Shown in pieces: positions 1-6,450 of a stretch of 10,232 nucleotides of DNA; position 1 is the stretch's first letter; the number at the start of each line of letters is the position of its first letter. Position numbers and translations under genes: made by a program. Source of the DNA: an uncultured Gammaproteobacteria bacterium (GTDB lineage Bacteria; Pseudomonadota; Gammaproteobacteria; Pseudomonadales; Azotimanducaceae_A); assembly GCA_913041025.1 (NCBI GenBank), contig CAJWGQ010000098.1, positions 1 through 10,232 of the forward strand, given 5' to 3'. Below the pieces are notes generated by a model that did not search any database, was not told the DNA's origin, and worked only from the letters and a program-made list of their open reading frames with translations.

Positions 1-173
1 TTGACTTGGTAGGCTTTAGCTTCTACTAGCTCAGTAGCGGTTTGATCGGCCAAATCTTTATTCAGATCAAGCAAAGCTACCTTGCCGCCTTTAGCGATAA
101 TTTTTTCGGCCGTTGCCCTTCCTAGGCCGGAAGCCCCACCCGTAATTACGGCAACTTTCCCTTCAATATTCAC
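1..173 (-). CDS. Short-chain dehydrogenase/reductase, N-terminal part (cut by window edge)
   Basis: This is the first 57 codons of a classical SDR oxidoreductase that continues beyond base 1. It starts with the Rossmann beta strand and the glycine-rich cofactor loop TGGASGLG (residues 11-18), followed by the first helix. The second beta strand ends LLDLN, and the acidic D36 there usually means NAD(H) rather than NADP(H). The TGGASGLG form is common in type II 3-hydroxyacyl-CoA dehydrogenase-like SDRs, but the catalytic Ser-Tyr-Lys lies outside the window, so the substrate cannot be called. The start is GTG at 173-171, supported by a purine-rich GGAAGG about 7 bases upstream (minus strand). 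The nearest upstream ATG is out of frame. It is divergent from the MORN lipoprotein gene. Membership of the family is secure; function within it is open. Confidence 0.88.
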   Translation of the reverse strand, partial: MNIEGKVAVITGGASGLGRATAEKIIAKGGKVALLDLNKDLADQTATELVEAKAYQV

Positions 174-391
174 GATTAACCCTTCCTTTCTATGCTGAAG
201 ACATATTTTGCAAAATCGTACCACGACAAGTAGACAATCTATTTTCTAATCTGGGATTGGCTGATGCAGTATTTCCAAAAGGCTTCCCTTAGGAGGTCTG
301 CCTACATCTTTTTCATACTTCAATCCGACCGAAAAGCCTTTATTACCAGAACCTGTATCGGCTCATATTAAGAAGGAAAGACCCTTGAAAA

Positions 392-410
392 GCAGGCTTC
401 GACTGCCTGC
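392..410. repeat. Short inverted repeat / hairpin
   Basis: GCAGGC and GCCTGC are perfect 6-base arms around a 7-base loop. On the minus strand the stem is followed by only four T residues, and no minus-strand gene ends nearby, so it is a poor candidate for an intrinsic terminator. It could be a protein binding site or a structured leader element. Function is unknown. Confidence 0.35.
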
Positions 411-415
411 AAGTC

Positions 416-442
416 TTCTCTGATCTGAGAAACTCATATAAC
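416..442 (+). promoter_or_regulatory. Possible promoter element with adjacent dyad, upstream of the MORN gene
   Basis: The 16-base dyad TTCTCTGATCTGAGAA (416-431) has seven of eight pairs complementary. It lies immediately before TATAAC (437-442), which matches the sigma-70 -10 consensus at five of six positions. There is no good -35 box 16-18 bases upstream (best is TCTTCT-like). The layout would fit an activated or repressed promoter for the downstream lipoprotein gene, but this is a weak inference from short motifs. Confidence 0.22.
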
Positions 443-500
443 CTCGCCCCTTCACTCGTCAATAGACTATCAACCAGCGAAAAAAGCAGGTAACAGAGTT

Positions 501-1061
501 ATAAATACCTTAATTTTCTATTTTCTCTCTCTCTCGCTGATTAGCATTGTTTTTGCGGGATGCAATTCAAACGAGGGGAGTACTAAAGGACAAACTTATA
601 GTTCAGGCTACTTGCTTGAGAACCAAGCACCAATCGGGCTTGATGGAGAAAGAACTGACGTTTTAACTTCGATAAACAGCACAAACTATGATGTCGTTGT
701 GGAAAAATACGACAACGGAAATCTAAAGCGAAAAATAAATTTTTCTGATGGCAAGCTACATGAGAGTTACACGACCTGGTTCGAGAATGGTCAAAAACAA
801 ATTGAAGTCAACTATCGACTTGGACTTCGCCATGGTGCTTCTAGAGAATGGTACCCAACCGGCCAATTGAAAGAACAATCAAATTACATTGACGGTAGCG
901 TGAACGGAAAATACGAAGGTTGGCATGAGAGTGGTCACAGAAAATTTGAGGCCAATTACTCTAATGGACAGCTAGACGGTAACGTATATCGATGGACAGA
1001 CAATGGTAAGACAATAAGTGAGCAATCTTTTAAAGAAGGTCTACTAATTCAGGAACTATGA
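501..1061 (+). CDS. MORN-2 repeat (YwqK-like) protein, probable lipoprotein with non-standard start
   Basis: The C-terminal 115 or so residues are tandem MORN_2-type repeats of about 23-25 residues with the pattern aromatic-x-NG-x5-NY-x2-G-x2-HG-x4-W. The repeats begin at YDNG, FENG, YPTG, HESG and TDNG. Proteins of this type are often labelled YwqK-family antitoxin, but no toxin gene is adjacent and the real role is generally unknown. The first conventional start in frame is TTG at 612, giving 149 residues. The same frame stays open upstream to a stop at 426-428. It encodes a hydrophobic stretch ending in the lipobox VFAGC (Cys codon 561-563), followed by a polar N/S/G/T linker. This strongly suggests an exported, lipid-anchored protein. 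No ATG, GTG or TTG lies in frame before the lipobox. ATA at 501 is my best guess for the start (186 residues). The end of the gene and the repeat family are secure; the start is not. Confidence 0.72.
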   Translation: MNTLIFYFLSLSLISIVFAGCNSNEGSTKGQTYSSGYLLENQAPIGLDGERTDVLTSINSTNYDVVVEKYDNGNLKRKINFSDGKLHESYTTWFENGQKQIEVNYRLGLRHGASREWYPTGQLKEQSNYIDGSVNGKYEGWHESGHRKFEANYSNGQLDGNVYRWTDNGKTISEQSFKEGLLIQEL

Positions 1062-1082
1062 ACATTTAAATGCCTAGATTCA

Positions 1083-1670
1083 TTAATTTCGCGTCCTGAT
1101 ACCTTCAATACTGATTCTAAGATCGACACCCATCTTGAATCCAAATACCTTACCGTAATCGATTCCATAATCATCTCGTTTTAAAGAGGCATATGCATCT
1201 GCACCACAAGCTCGCTTAAGTCTTATAGGATGAAAAATACATTTATATTCTTCGATCGAAATATCGAGTGGTTTTGAAACTCCGCGAAGAGTTAATATGC
1301 CCGAGATTTCCTTGGGAGCTTTGTCTTCGAAAATGAGAGTGCCTGAATAAAACGCGTACGGGAATTTCTCGACGTAAAACAGGTCCTTCTTCCGGGCTCG
1401 TTGGTTCATTTTTTCATGCCCAAAGTCCAGGGTGTTCATATCCATTTTGATCTCGACCGTACCCGTCAGATTGTCATTATCGATAGTGATCACGCCTTCG
1501 GTTGCATTAATCTTACCGCGCCATTTTGACAACCCACCCAAGTGATCCGCTTCAAAAGAAGGATAGGTGTGATCGGGATCGATTTGATATCTTTCAGTCT
1601 TTGAAAGAGAAGAAAACGGCATCAGGAACAAAGGAAGGCAGATCACTAAGTTTAAAAATAAGGCTTTCAA
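1083..1670 (-). CDS. YceI-family periplasmic protein
   Basis: A 195-residue YceI-domain protein. YceI proteins are secreted eight-stranded lipocalin-like barrels that bind polyisoprenoids; the physiological role is mostly unclear. Residues 1-23 form a signal peptide with a hydrophobic core (LFLNLVICLPLFLMPFSS). The mature domain opens with YQIDPDHTYPSFEADHLGG (28-46), the typical first strand. ILTLRGVSKPLDISI (125-139) is the diagnostic central motif. Late in the domain, C144 and C155 within KCIFHP and RACGADA resemble the paired cysteines seen in many proteobacterial YceI proteins and may form a disulfide in the periplasm. The frame closes at a stop 9 bases upstream, so the start is TTG at 1670 or a later internal GTG or ATG; the later ones would shorten or remove the signal peptide. 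No clear Shine-Dalgarno is visible. The gene begins 19 bases after the P450 stop, so co-transcription and perhaps translational coupling are likely. Confidence 0.93.
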   Translation of the reverse strand: MKALFLNLVICLPLFLMPFSSLSKTERYQIDPDHTYPSFEADHLGGLSKWRGKINATEGVITIDNDNLTGTVEIKMDMNTLDFGHEKMNQRARKKDLFYVEKFPYAFYSGTLIFEDKAPKEISGILTLRGVSKPLDISIEEYKCIFHPIRLKRACGADAYASLKRDDYGIDYGKVFGFKMGVDLRISIEGIRTRN

Positions 1671-1689
1671 ATTTTGTAACTATGCAGAC

Positions 1690-3051
1690 TCAGCCAGCTT
1701 TAATCATGACAGGGCGCTTTCCATTTAATCCATACAAATTTACACGGAGACTGGAAATTGCGTGCACCAACGCATTCGGCGAGACGGTCTGTTTCCCCGT
1801 CCAAGCTATTTGAGGAAACCGATCGAAAATTCGTTCAAAGGCCATCCTCAACTGCATCTTAGCTATGCGAGAGCCCAAGCATTTGTGCACACCATGCCCG
1901 AAGGCCAGGTGTTTTTCCGCATTGTCCCGACTCACATCAAACTTGTCTGGATTAGGAAAAATCTCAGGATCACGATTAGCTGCCCCATACCAAAGTACAA
2001 GTTTTTCATCTTCCGCTATTCTTTGTCCGTTTAGTTCCGTTTCCTGGACGGCTGTGCGGCGCATATGGATTACAGGCGACACCATCCTCAGCGCCTCCTC
2101 CGACATGTTAGGAATCAAGGATGGATCGTCTAAAACCAAAGCCCTCTGATCTGGAAATTGCGTCATTAATCTAATCGTTCCGGAAAGAGAATTACGAGAG
2201 GTGTCATTACCCGCAAAAATTATTAACAACCAGGACCCGTCCAAGAACTCTTGGGGTAGTAGTTCATCATCCAGCTTGGATTGTGCGATCGTAGTCAATA
2301 AATCCGCCCGGGGATTAACCCGGCGATCTGCCATAACTCTCTCTCCATAGGCAAACATATCCTTCACTACTGAGTTAAAACGAAAAGGAAACATTGGCTC
2401 GGAAAAGAATGTTTGCCAGGGATGAGACAGAAATTGGGTGGCCAGCTCTAGGTGATGCATCCAAACTTTGACTTTAGGGCGGTCTTCTTCATCAACACCA
2501 AGCATTTCGCAAAGAGTAAACAGTGGGAGCTCTTCGGAAAACATTTTCACAAAATCGACGACAGGACCCTTCCTCTCCATCTCATCAAGCAATTCATCAA
2601 TCTTTAATCCCACTCTGTCGCGAATCGTTTCTATATAGGCGGGGAAAAAGAATTCACTCTGCTGCATCCGCAATTCTCGATGAAGTGGTTCGTCGAGGCT
2701 TATTAGGCAATTCAGTGCGGCCGGAACTAGTTTTTCCGGCCGCCAGTGTTTTCGGTCAAGGACCGCAAGATTAATGCCGCCGCGTTGAGAAGAAAAAACG
2801 TTATGTGCAAGCTCAACCTCTTTAATATCTTCGTAACGAGTTACTGACCAAAACCCGGACATTCTTCTTTCCCCAGGCAACCACATTACGGGAGACTCTT
2901 CGCGCATACGTTTATAAAGCTCGAAAGGATGACCATTGGTCCAAGCATCGGGGTCCCACAATTTGAATCCTTCGATAGTCCCGTATGCCGCTTCATAAGT
3001 CGGGGATATTTGACCGGAGTCAATCAATATTTCATCACTAACTAAATCCAC
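1690..3051 (-). CDS. Cytochrome P450 (bacterial class I type, CYP124/125-like)
   Basis: A soluble heme-thiolate monooxygenase; like its relatives it would need a separate ferredoxin and reductase, neither of which is in this window. Counted from the upstream TTG at 3054, the I-helix oxygen-activation motif is AGNDTS (281-286), the K-helix ExxR is EALR (320-323), and the heme loop is FGHGVHKCLG (385-394) with the axial C392. HMRRTA (330-335) and WYGAANRDP (355-363) resemble bacterial P450s that hydroxylate terpenoid or steroid side chains (CYP124/125/142 group). That substrate link is an inference from pattern, not proof. The length (453-454) is normal for the family. AGGAG at 3062-3058 lies 6 bases before GTG at 3051 but only 3 before TTG at 3054, so GTG is preferred. 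It is divergent from the sulfatase-fold gene and probably transcribed with yceI. Confidence 0.95.
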   Translation of the reverse strand: MDLVSDEILIDSGQISPTYEAAYGTIEGFKLWDPDAWTNGHPFELYKRMREESPVMWLPGERRMSGFWSVTRYEDIKEVELAHNVFSSQRGGINLAVLDRKHWRPEKLVPAALNCLISLDEPLHRELRMQQSEFFFPAYIETIRDRVGLKIDELLDEMERKGPVVDFVKMFSEELPLFTLCEMLGVDEEDRPKVKVWMHHLELATQFLSHPWQTFFSEPMFPFRFNSVVKDMFAYGERVMADRRVNPRADLLTTIAQSKLDDELLPQEFLDGSWLLIIFAGNDTSRNSLSGTIRLMTQFPDQRALVLDDPSLIPNMSEEALRMVSPVIHMRRTAVQETELNGQRIAEDEKLVLWYGAANRDPEIFPNPDKFDVSRDNAEKHLAFGHGVHKCLGSRIAKMQLRMAFERIFDRFPQIAWTGKQTVSPNALVHAISSLRVNLYGLNGKRPVMIKAG

Positions 3052-3057
3052 CAAGTT

Positions 3058-3062
3058 CTCCT
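3058..3062 (-). promoter_or_regulatory. Ribosome binding site deciding the P450 start
   Basis: AGGAG on the minus strand is a strong Shine-Dalgarno. Its spacing is 6 bases to the GTG codon (3051-3049) and 3 bases to the overlapping TTG (3054-3052), which favours GTG. Confidence 0.65.
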
Positions 3063-3228
3063 ATCTTCCTTAAAGGCAATCTATCCTGAATAAGGAAATG
3101 ATCATATAAGCCAACCGACATTCCCTCAGATGTGTATGCTAACTTAGATCAGCAAAAATGATATTCCTACTGAAATAATCTGTAAAAAAATCACTTAAAT
3201 CAGGCTCTAATCTTAAATACCTTAAATT
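3063..3228. other. Divergent intergenic region between P450 and sulfatase-fold gene
   Basis: This AT-rich region must carry the promoters of both divergent genes. On the minus strand TATGAT (3106-3101) matches the -10 consensus at five of six positions but has no good -35. On the plus side, CTTAAAT-type words recur near 3194-3227, just before the ATG at 3229. There is no recognisable Shine-Dalgarno in front of that ATG, so translation of the hydrolase may rely on an unstructured AT-rich leader. No regulator gene is nearby. Confidence 0.35.
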
Positions 3229-4743
3229 ATGAAAAACATACTCTTTATTACAGCTGATCAATGGCGTGCCGAATGCCTGTCCTGCCTTGGTCACTTAGTG
3301 CAAACACCGAATCTGGATATGCTCGCCAAAGAGGGCGTACTATTTTTAAACCACTTCGCAAACGCCGTTCCCTGCGGACCCTCTAGAGCAAGCCTACACA
3401 CTGGCATGTATTTGCAAAATCACAGATCAGGCACGAACGGCACACCTCTCGATTCGAGGCATACTAACTGGGCAAAAGAAGTACGTAAGAAAGGCTATAG
3501 TCCGGCTCTCTTTGGCTACACAGACACTTCCAACGATCCAAGAGACTATCCGCCGGACCATGAATACATGAGCACCTACGAGGGCCCACTCCCAGGAATA
3601 GAACCTGTCGTTCCTATGTCTGCTGATGGTGCGGCATGGGCTGGATGGCTAGAAAATCTGGGCTACACGGTCCCTGAACCAACCGCACTCCTCTACACTC
3701 AAAAGTCGGACCAGATAGAATATGAAAAGGGCGGTTCAGTGCCAGCGCCCCTAGCGCTTCCTCGTGAGCACAACGACACTCGATTCATGGTAGATAGTGC
3801 TATCAACTACATTGGTGAGCAACAAGACAACTGGCTTGTACATCTATCGCTTCTCCGTCCTCATCCCCCATGGATAGCCCCGGAGCCATACAATGCGATG
3901 TACTCACCCGAAGAGCTTCAAAATTTTGAGCGTCAACCTGATATTGAGACGGAGGCTAAACAGCATCCCTTACTAAACCATTACCTTCATTTGCCTTATC
4001 ACTTCGTCACTAATGATGACAAGAAAACGGCGCGTCTTAAGGCCTCTTACTTTGGTCTAATGACCGAGGTTGATGACAATTTAGGTCGCCTCTTTGAGTT
4101 TTTGAAGAAAACCGGCCAGTGGAACAATACCTTAATCATCTTTACGTCCGATCACGGCGAACAAATGGGAGACCATTGGCTTCTCGGGAAGATGGGTTAT
4201 TTCGACGCTTCCTACCGTATACCCTTAATCATCCGCGACCCCGATCGAAGAGCAGACAAAAACAGAGATAAACAAATCGATGCGTTTAGCGAAAATATCG
4301 ACATTATGCCGACACTATTAGAGTGGCTCGACCTCGAAATACCCAGACAGTGCGACGGACTTTCATTGCTTTCGATCATTCGAACCGGGCTAATTCCAGA
4401 AAACTGGAGAAAGGCAGCCCATTGGGAGTTTGACTTTCGCAGTGTTGTTTCGGGACAAAGACTAGAACAATCGCTTGGTCTCACTCAAGATCAATGCACG
4501 CTCAACGTTTTACGCGACGAGCACTATAAATACGTGCATTTCGTTAACTTGCCTCCGCTATTCTTTGACCTTAAAGCTGACCCCGGGGAATTCATCAACC
4601 AAGCGCAAAACCCTAATTTTCAATCCTTAGTACTCGAATACGCCCAAAAAATGCTCTCATGGAGAATGAACCACGACGAGCAAACCCTTACACATCTTGC
4701 TCTCACTGAGGAGGGCGTTATTTCACGTAACCCCAAAATCTGA
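3229..4743 (+). CDS. Phosphonate monoester hydrolase / arylsulfatase-type sulfatase-superfamily enzyme
   Basis: A 504-residue alkaline-phosphatase-superfamily hydrolase that cleaves sulfate, phosphate or phosphonate esters. C49 in VPCGPSRASLHTG (47-59) is the Cys-x-Pro-Ser-Arg signature converted post-translationally to formylglycine, the nucleophile. Metal and active-site residues visible include D10-Q11 (ADQW), R53, H212 (RPHPPW), D308-H309 (SDHGE) and K321. HR-x3-N-x-PLD (65-75), GYTDTSNDPR (96-105) and the C-terminal LPPLFFDLKADPGEF (441-455) and LSWR (476-479) closely match my recollection of Rhizobium phosphonate monoester hydrolase, about 514 residues. There is no signal peptide, so it should act in the cytoplasm, and it needs a formylglycine-generating enzyme encoded elsewhere. 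Where that enzyme has Thr107, this protein has D99, which may shift the substrate. ATG is the only plausible start, although no Shine-Dalgarno is seen. Sulfatase versus phosphonate ester activity cannot be decided here. Confidence 0.93.
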   Translation: MKNILFITADQWRAECLSCLGHLVQTPNLDMLAKEGVLFLNHFANAVPCGPSRASLHTGMYLQNHRSGTNGTPLDSRHTNWAKEVRKKGYSPALFGYTDTSNDPRDYPPDHEYMSTYEGPLPGIEPVVPMSADGAAWAGWLENLGYTVPEPTALLYTQKSDQIEYEKGGSVPAPLALPREHNDTRFMVDSAINYIGEQQDNWLVHLSLLRPHPPWIAPEPYNAMYSPEELQNFERQPDIETEAKQHPLLNHYLHLPYHFVTNDDKKTARLKASYFGLMTEVDDNLGRLFEFLKKTGQWNNTLIIFTSDHGEQMGDHWLLGKMGYFDASYRIPLIIRDPDRRADKNRDKQIDAFSENIDIMPTLLEWLDLEIPRQCDGLSLLSIIRTGLIPENWRKAAHWEFDFRSVVSGQRLEQSLGLTQDQCTLNVLRDEHYKYVHFVNLPPLFFDLKADPGEFINQAQNPNFQSLVLEYAQKMLSWRMNHDEQTLTHLALTEEGVISRNPKI

Positions 4744-4938
4744 ATAAACATAATCGGGCGGGTAAATAATTCCGGAAATAAACATTAAGAGTTTATATGC
4801 CCGCTCTAAGATCCAATACCCCTGCTGATCATCTCTTTCCTCAATCAAAAACCACAAACCATTCACTTGAGATAACCAGTTTATCGTCGCCTTTCTTTCG
4901 AACTCACCGCGGATGGAAAACACACCCAAGTGACTCAA
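4723..4938 (-). CDS. Possible small protein or coding remnant downstream of the GNAT gene (doubtful)
   Basis: A 71-codon open frame fills the convergent gap between the sulfatase-fold gene and the GNAT gene. Its TTG start (4938-4936) overlaps the GNAT stop codon TGA (4937-4935), an arrangement typical of coupled translation. It overlaps the last seven codons of the sulfatase-fold gene on the opposite strand. The product is rich in W, Y, F and E (for example NWLSQVNGLWFLIEE) and looks protein-like, but I recognise no domain. It has no Shine-Dalgarno of its own. It could be a genuine short gene, the tail of a decayed gene, or chance. Confidence 0.2.
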   Translation of the reverse strand: MSHLGVFSIRGEFERKATINWLSQVNGLWFLIEERDDQQGYWILERAYKLLMFISGIIYPPDYVYSDFGVT

Positions 4939-5510
4939 CTCGCCGAGGCCCGGTGCATAGGATGAATAGCAGGAGAGGAGCCGGCCTGAATACGACCAAC
5001 CACCTCAAACCCGCGGCGCTCGTAAAGCGAGATATTTGCTTGGTTAGAAGACTCCAAAAAGGCCGGCAAGCCTTTTCCGTCAATAGTGCTTAGGGCATGC
5101 TTCAACATCATAGAACCTATGCCCTGACCCTGGTACGCAGGGTCAACACCAATAAGCGGTAGATACCAGCAGTCGCCCCCGGGACGATAGCTTGCCATCT
5201 CACCAAACACGGCAAAAAGTTCTTCCTTTATAGAATTTGGCACGCGATCCATGATCACCTGGTCAGCACGAATCTTAGGTGGCAACCAAAACGATGCGCC
5301 TTCGTAATTAGACGGCGCAAAGGCAGTACCATTTTCAAAGGCCTTTCCACCAAAGGCATCCATCAGAGCAATTCCACCTTGAACATACTTGGCCGGTTCA
5401 GGAATAAACCATCGAAAAAATGGGTCACCAGAAAATGCCAAAAACATGGCTGAGAGGGCTCTCTGCTTTTCCTCAAGAGAAACCGAATGAATCGAAGGGG
5501 GTTCTGACAT
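4935..5510 (-). CDS. GNAT-family N-acetyltransferase
   Basis: A 191-residue cytoplasmic acetyltransferase that would transfer an acetyl group from acetyl-CoA to an amine. Motif A is LIGVDPAYQGQGIGSMML (119-136); the QGQGIG loop (127-132) binds the CoA pyrophosphate. Motif B is ESSNQANISLYERRGFEVVG (153-172), the usual LYxRxGF signature. The N-terminal half (GDPFFRWFIPEP, SFWLPP) is typical of the uncharacterised GNAT group with a WLPP strand. Acceptor residues cannot be predicted, and candidates include amino compounds, antibiotics or polyamines. The ATG at 5510 is supported by GGAG 7 bases upstream. It is convergent with the sulfatase-fold gene and divergent from the NADP-type SDR, and probably stands alone. 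A doubtful 71-codon frame overlaps its stop codon. Confidence 0.92.
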   Translation of the reverse strand: MSEPPSIHSVSLEEKQRALSAMFLAFSGDPFFRWFIPEPAKYVQGGIALMDAFGGKAFENGTAFAPSNYEGASFWLPPKIRADQVIMDRVPNSIKEELFAVFGEMASYRPGGDCWYLPLIGVDPAYQGQGIGSMMLKHALSTIDGKGLPAFLESSNQANISLYERRGFEVVGRIQAGSSPAIHPMHRASAS

Positions 5511-5639
5511 ATTGATTCTCCATTAGAGCACAACATTAATCTTAGTTTGAGCAAGACAGCGGCTTTCTTATCAGTGGAAGGATATACTGCGAGTGCGATT
5601 AAAAATAGCAGACAAAACACCGACCAACAGAGGCTTGTA
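5511..5639. other. Divergent intergenic region between GNAT and SDR genes
   Basis: The region contains the GNAT Shine-Dalgarno (GGAG, minus strand, 5521-5518) and the SDR Shine-Dalgarno (AGAGG, 5629-5633). TATACT at 5583-5588 is a possible -10 box for the SDR without a clear -35. The SDR frame is open back to 5547, but that stretch does not look like an SDR N-terminus and has no ribosome binding site, so I treat it as non-coding. Confidence 0.4.
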
Positions 5640-6395
5640 ATGGAAAAACAACTGGAAGGCAAAACCGCCATCATCACCGGAGCAGCCGGAGGAATCGGAA
5701 GCCGAATCGCCAGAGCCTATGGAGAACAAGGGGCTAGGCTCATTTTATCGGGCAGAAATAAGGAAAGACTAGATTCACTTGCGGCCGAGCTAGAGTCGCA
5801 AAATCACAAAGCAATTGTAGCTCAAGCTGATGTCACAGAGCCTGGACAGGTAGACAACATGGTGGCAAGCGCAATCAAGAACTTCGGACAGGTCGATATA
5901 TTAGTGAATAACGCCGGCGGCGCGATGTATGTCAAGCCTCCCGAAAAGCTCAAGCCTGAAGAATGGAACAACGCCATTGCGCTCAACTTGACCAGTGTCT
6001 TTCTGTGCTCTCAAGCCGTCAGCCAGCACATGATCGCGCAAAAGCATGGTTCTATTATCAATATCTCTTCTGTTGCCGGAATGCGACTATCACCCGCCTT
6101 CGTCCACTATGGCGCGGCTAAAGCAGGAGTAATAAATTTAACGAAGTCTCTAGCCGTGTGTTGGGGGCCCCACAATATCAACATCAACTGCATAGCACCC
6201 GGTCTGACCGCAACCGAAGGGGTTTCACAATGGCTACCAAATAAGAACCAAGAAGATGGGACTCCAGTGCCGCCTTTAGAATATCCCCCGGACCCCGAAC
6301 ATGTAGCCGAACTCGCCACCTTTCTCGCATCAAGATCATCCAGTCATATCAGCGGCGAGCTATTTCCAATAAGAGCTCTGACCGAACTCGCCTAA
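5640..6395 (+). CDS. Short-chain dehydrogenase/reductase, NADP-type
   Basis: A complete 251-residue classical SDR. The cofactor loop is TGAAGGIG (13-20). SGRN at the end of the second beta strand (37-40) puts R39 where NADP(H)-preferring SDRs have a basic residue. NNAGG is at 90-94, N116 is the catalytic Asn, S143/S144 lie in ISSVAG, and Y157-x3-K161 (YGAAK) completes the tetrad. IAPG (185-188) follows, as in FabG-like enzymes. It would reduce a ketone or oxidise a secondary alcohol; the substrate is not predictable. The C-terminus ends SGELFPIRALTELA without the usual VDGG, so this tail, which often shapes the dimer and substrate pocket, is unusual. The ATG at 5640 is chosen because AGAGG lies 6 bases upstream and LEGKTAIITG then begins near residue 5, as is normal. 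It is followed 83 bases later by an aldo/keto reductase on the same strand. Confidence 0.95.
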   Translation: MEKQLEGKTAIITGAAGGIGSRIARAYGEQGARLILSGRNKERLDSLAAELESQNHKAIVAQADVTEPGQVDNMVASAIKNFGQVDILVNNAGGAMYVKPPEKLKPEEWNNAIALNLTSVFLCSQAVSQHMIAQKHGSIINISSVAGMRLSPAFVHYGAAKAGVINLTKSLAVCWGPHNININCIAPGLTATEGVSQWLPNKNQEDGTPVPPLEYPPDPEHVAELATFLASRSSSHISGELFPIRALTELA

Positions 6396-6450
6396 CCAGG
6401 CCTAGATCTTCGTTATCTATGTTCATCGAGACCAGTTTTTAAACACATTC

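Larger units (their letters stand above)
174..500. other. Gene-poor divergent intergenic region
   Basis: This gap of about 330 bases separates the minus-strand SDR from the plus-strand MORN protein. I see no convincing gene. It holds the SDR ribosome binding site at its left end (GGAAGG, near 181-187), a GC-rich hairpin (392-410), an operator-like dyad (416-431) and a possible -10 box TATAAC (437-442). Any promoters for both flanking genes must lie here, but no good -35 hexamer was found. Confidence 0.5.

Noticed and set aside
612..1061. An antitoxin role for the MORN-repeat protein, as the YwqK family label might suggest.
   Set aside because: No toxin-like gene is adjacent; the neighbours are an SDR and a YceI protein. 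The probable lipoprotein signal points to the cell envelope, so the antitoxin label is not supported.
1063..1072. The perfect palindrome CATTTAAATG between the convergent MORN and yceI genes as a terminator.
   Set aside because: It is an all-AT core with no loop, GC stem or T run, so it cannot act as an intrinsic terminator. A 10-base AT-rich palindrome is unremarkable.
502..3225. The same 12-mer TAAATACCTTAA at 502-513 (MORN gene start) and 3214-3225 (just before the sulfatase-fold gene ATG), suggesting a shared regulatory site.
   Set aside because: A few exact 12-mer matches are expected by chance in 10 kb, more so in AT-rich sequence. The two copies also sit differently relative to their genes.
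5547..5639. An N-terminal extension of 31 residues on the NADP-type SDR, starting at 5547.
   Set aside because: It has no ribosome binding site, while AGAGG sits 6 bases before the ATG at 5640. The Rossmann motif lies at the normal distance from the later start.
6391..6402. The small hairpin GCCT-AACC-AGGC at the SDR stop codon as a terminator before the aldo/keto reductase gene.
   Set aside because: The stem is only four base pairs and has no T run after it.
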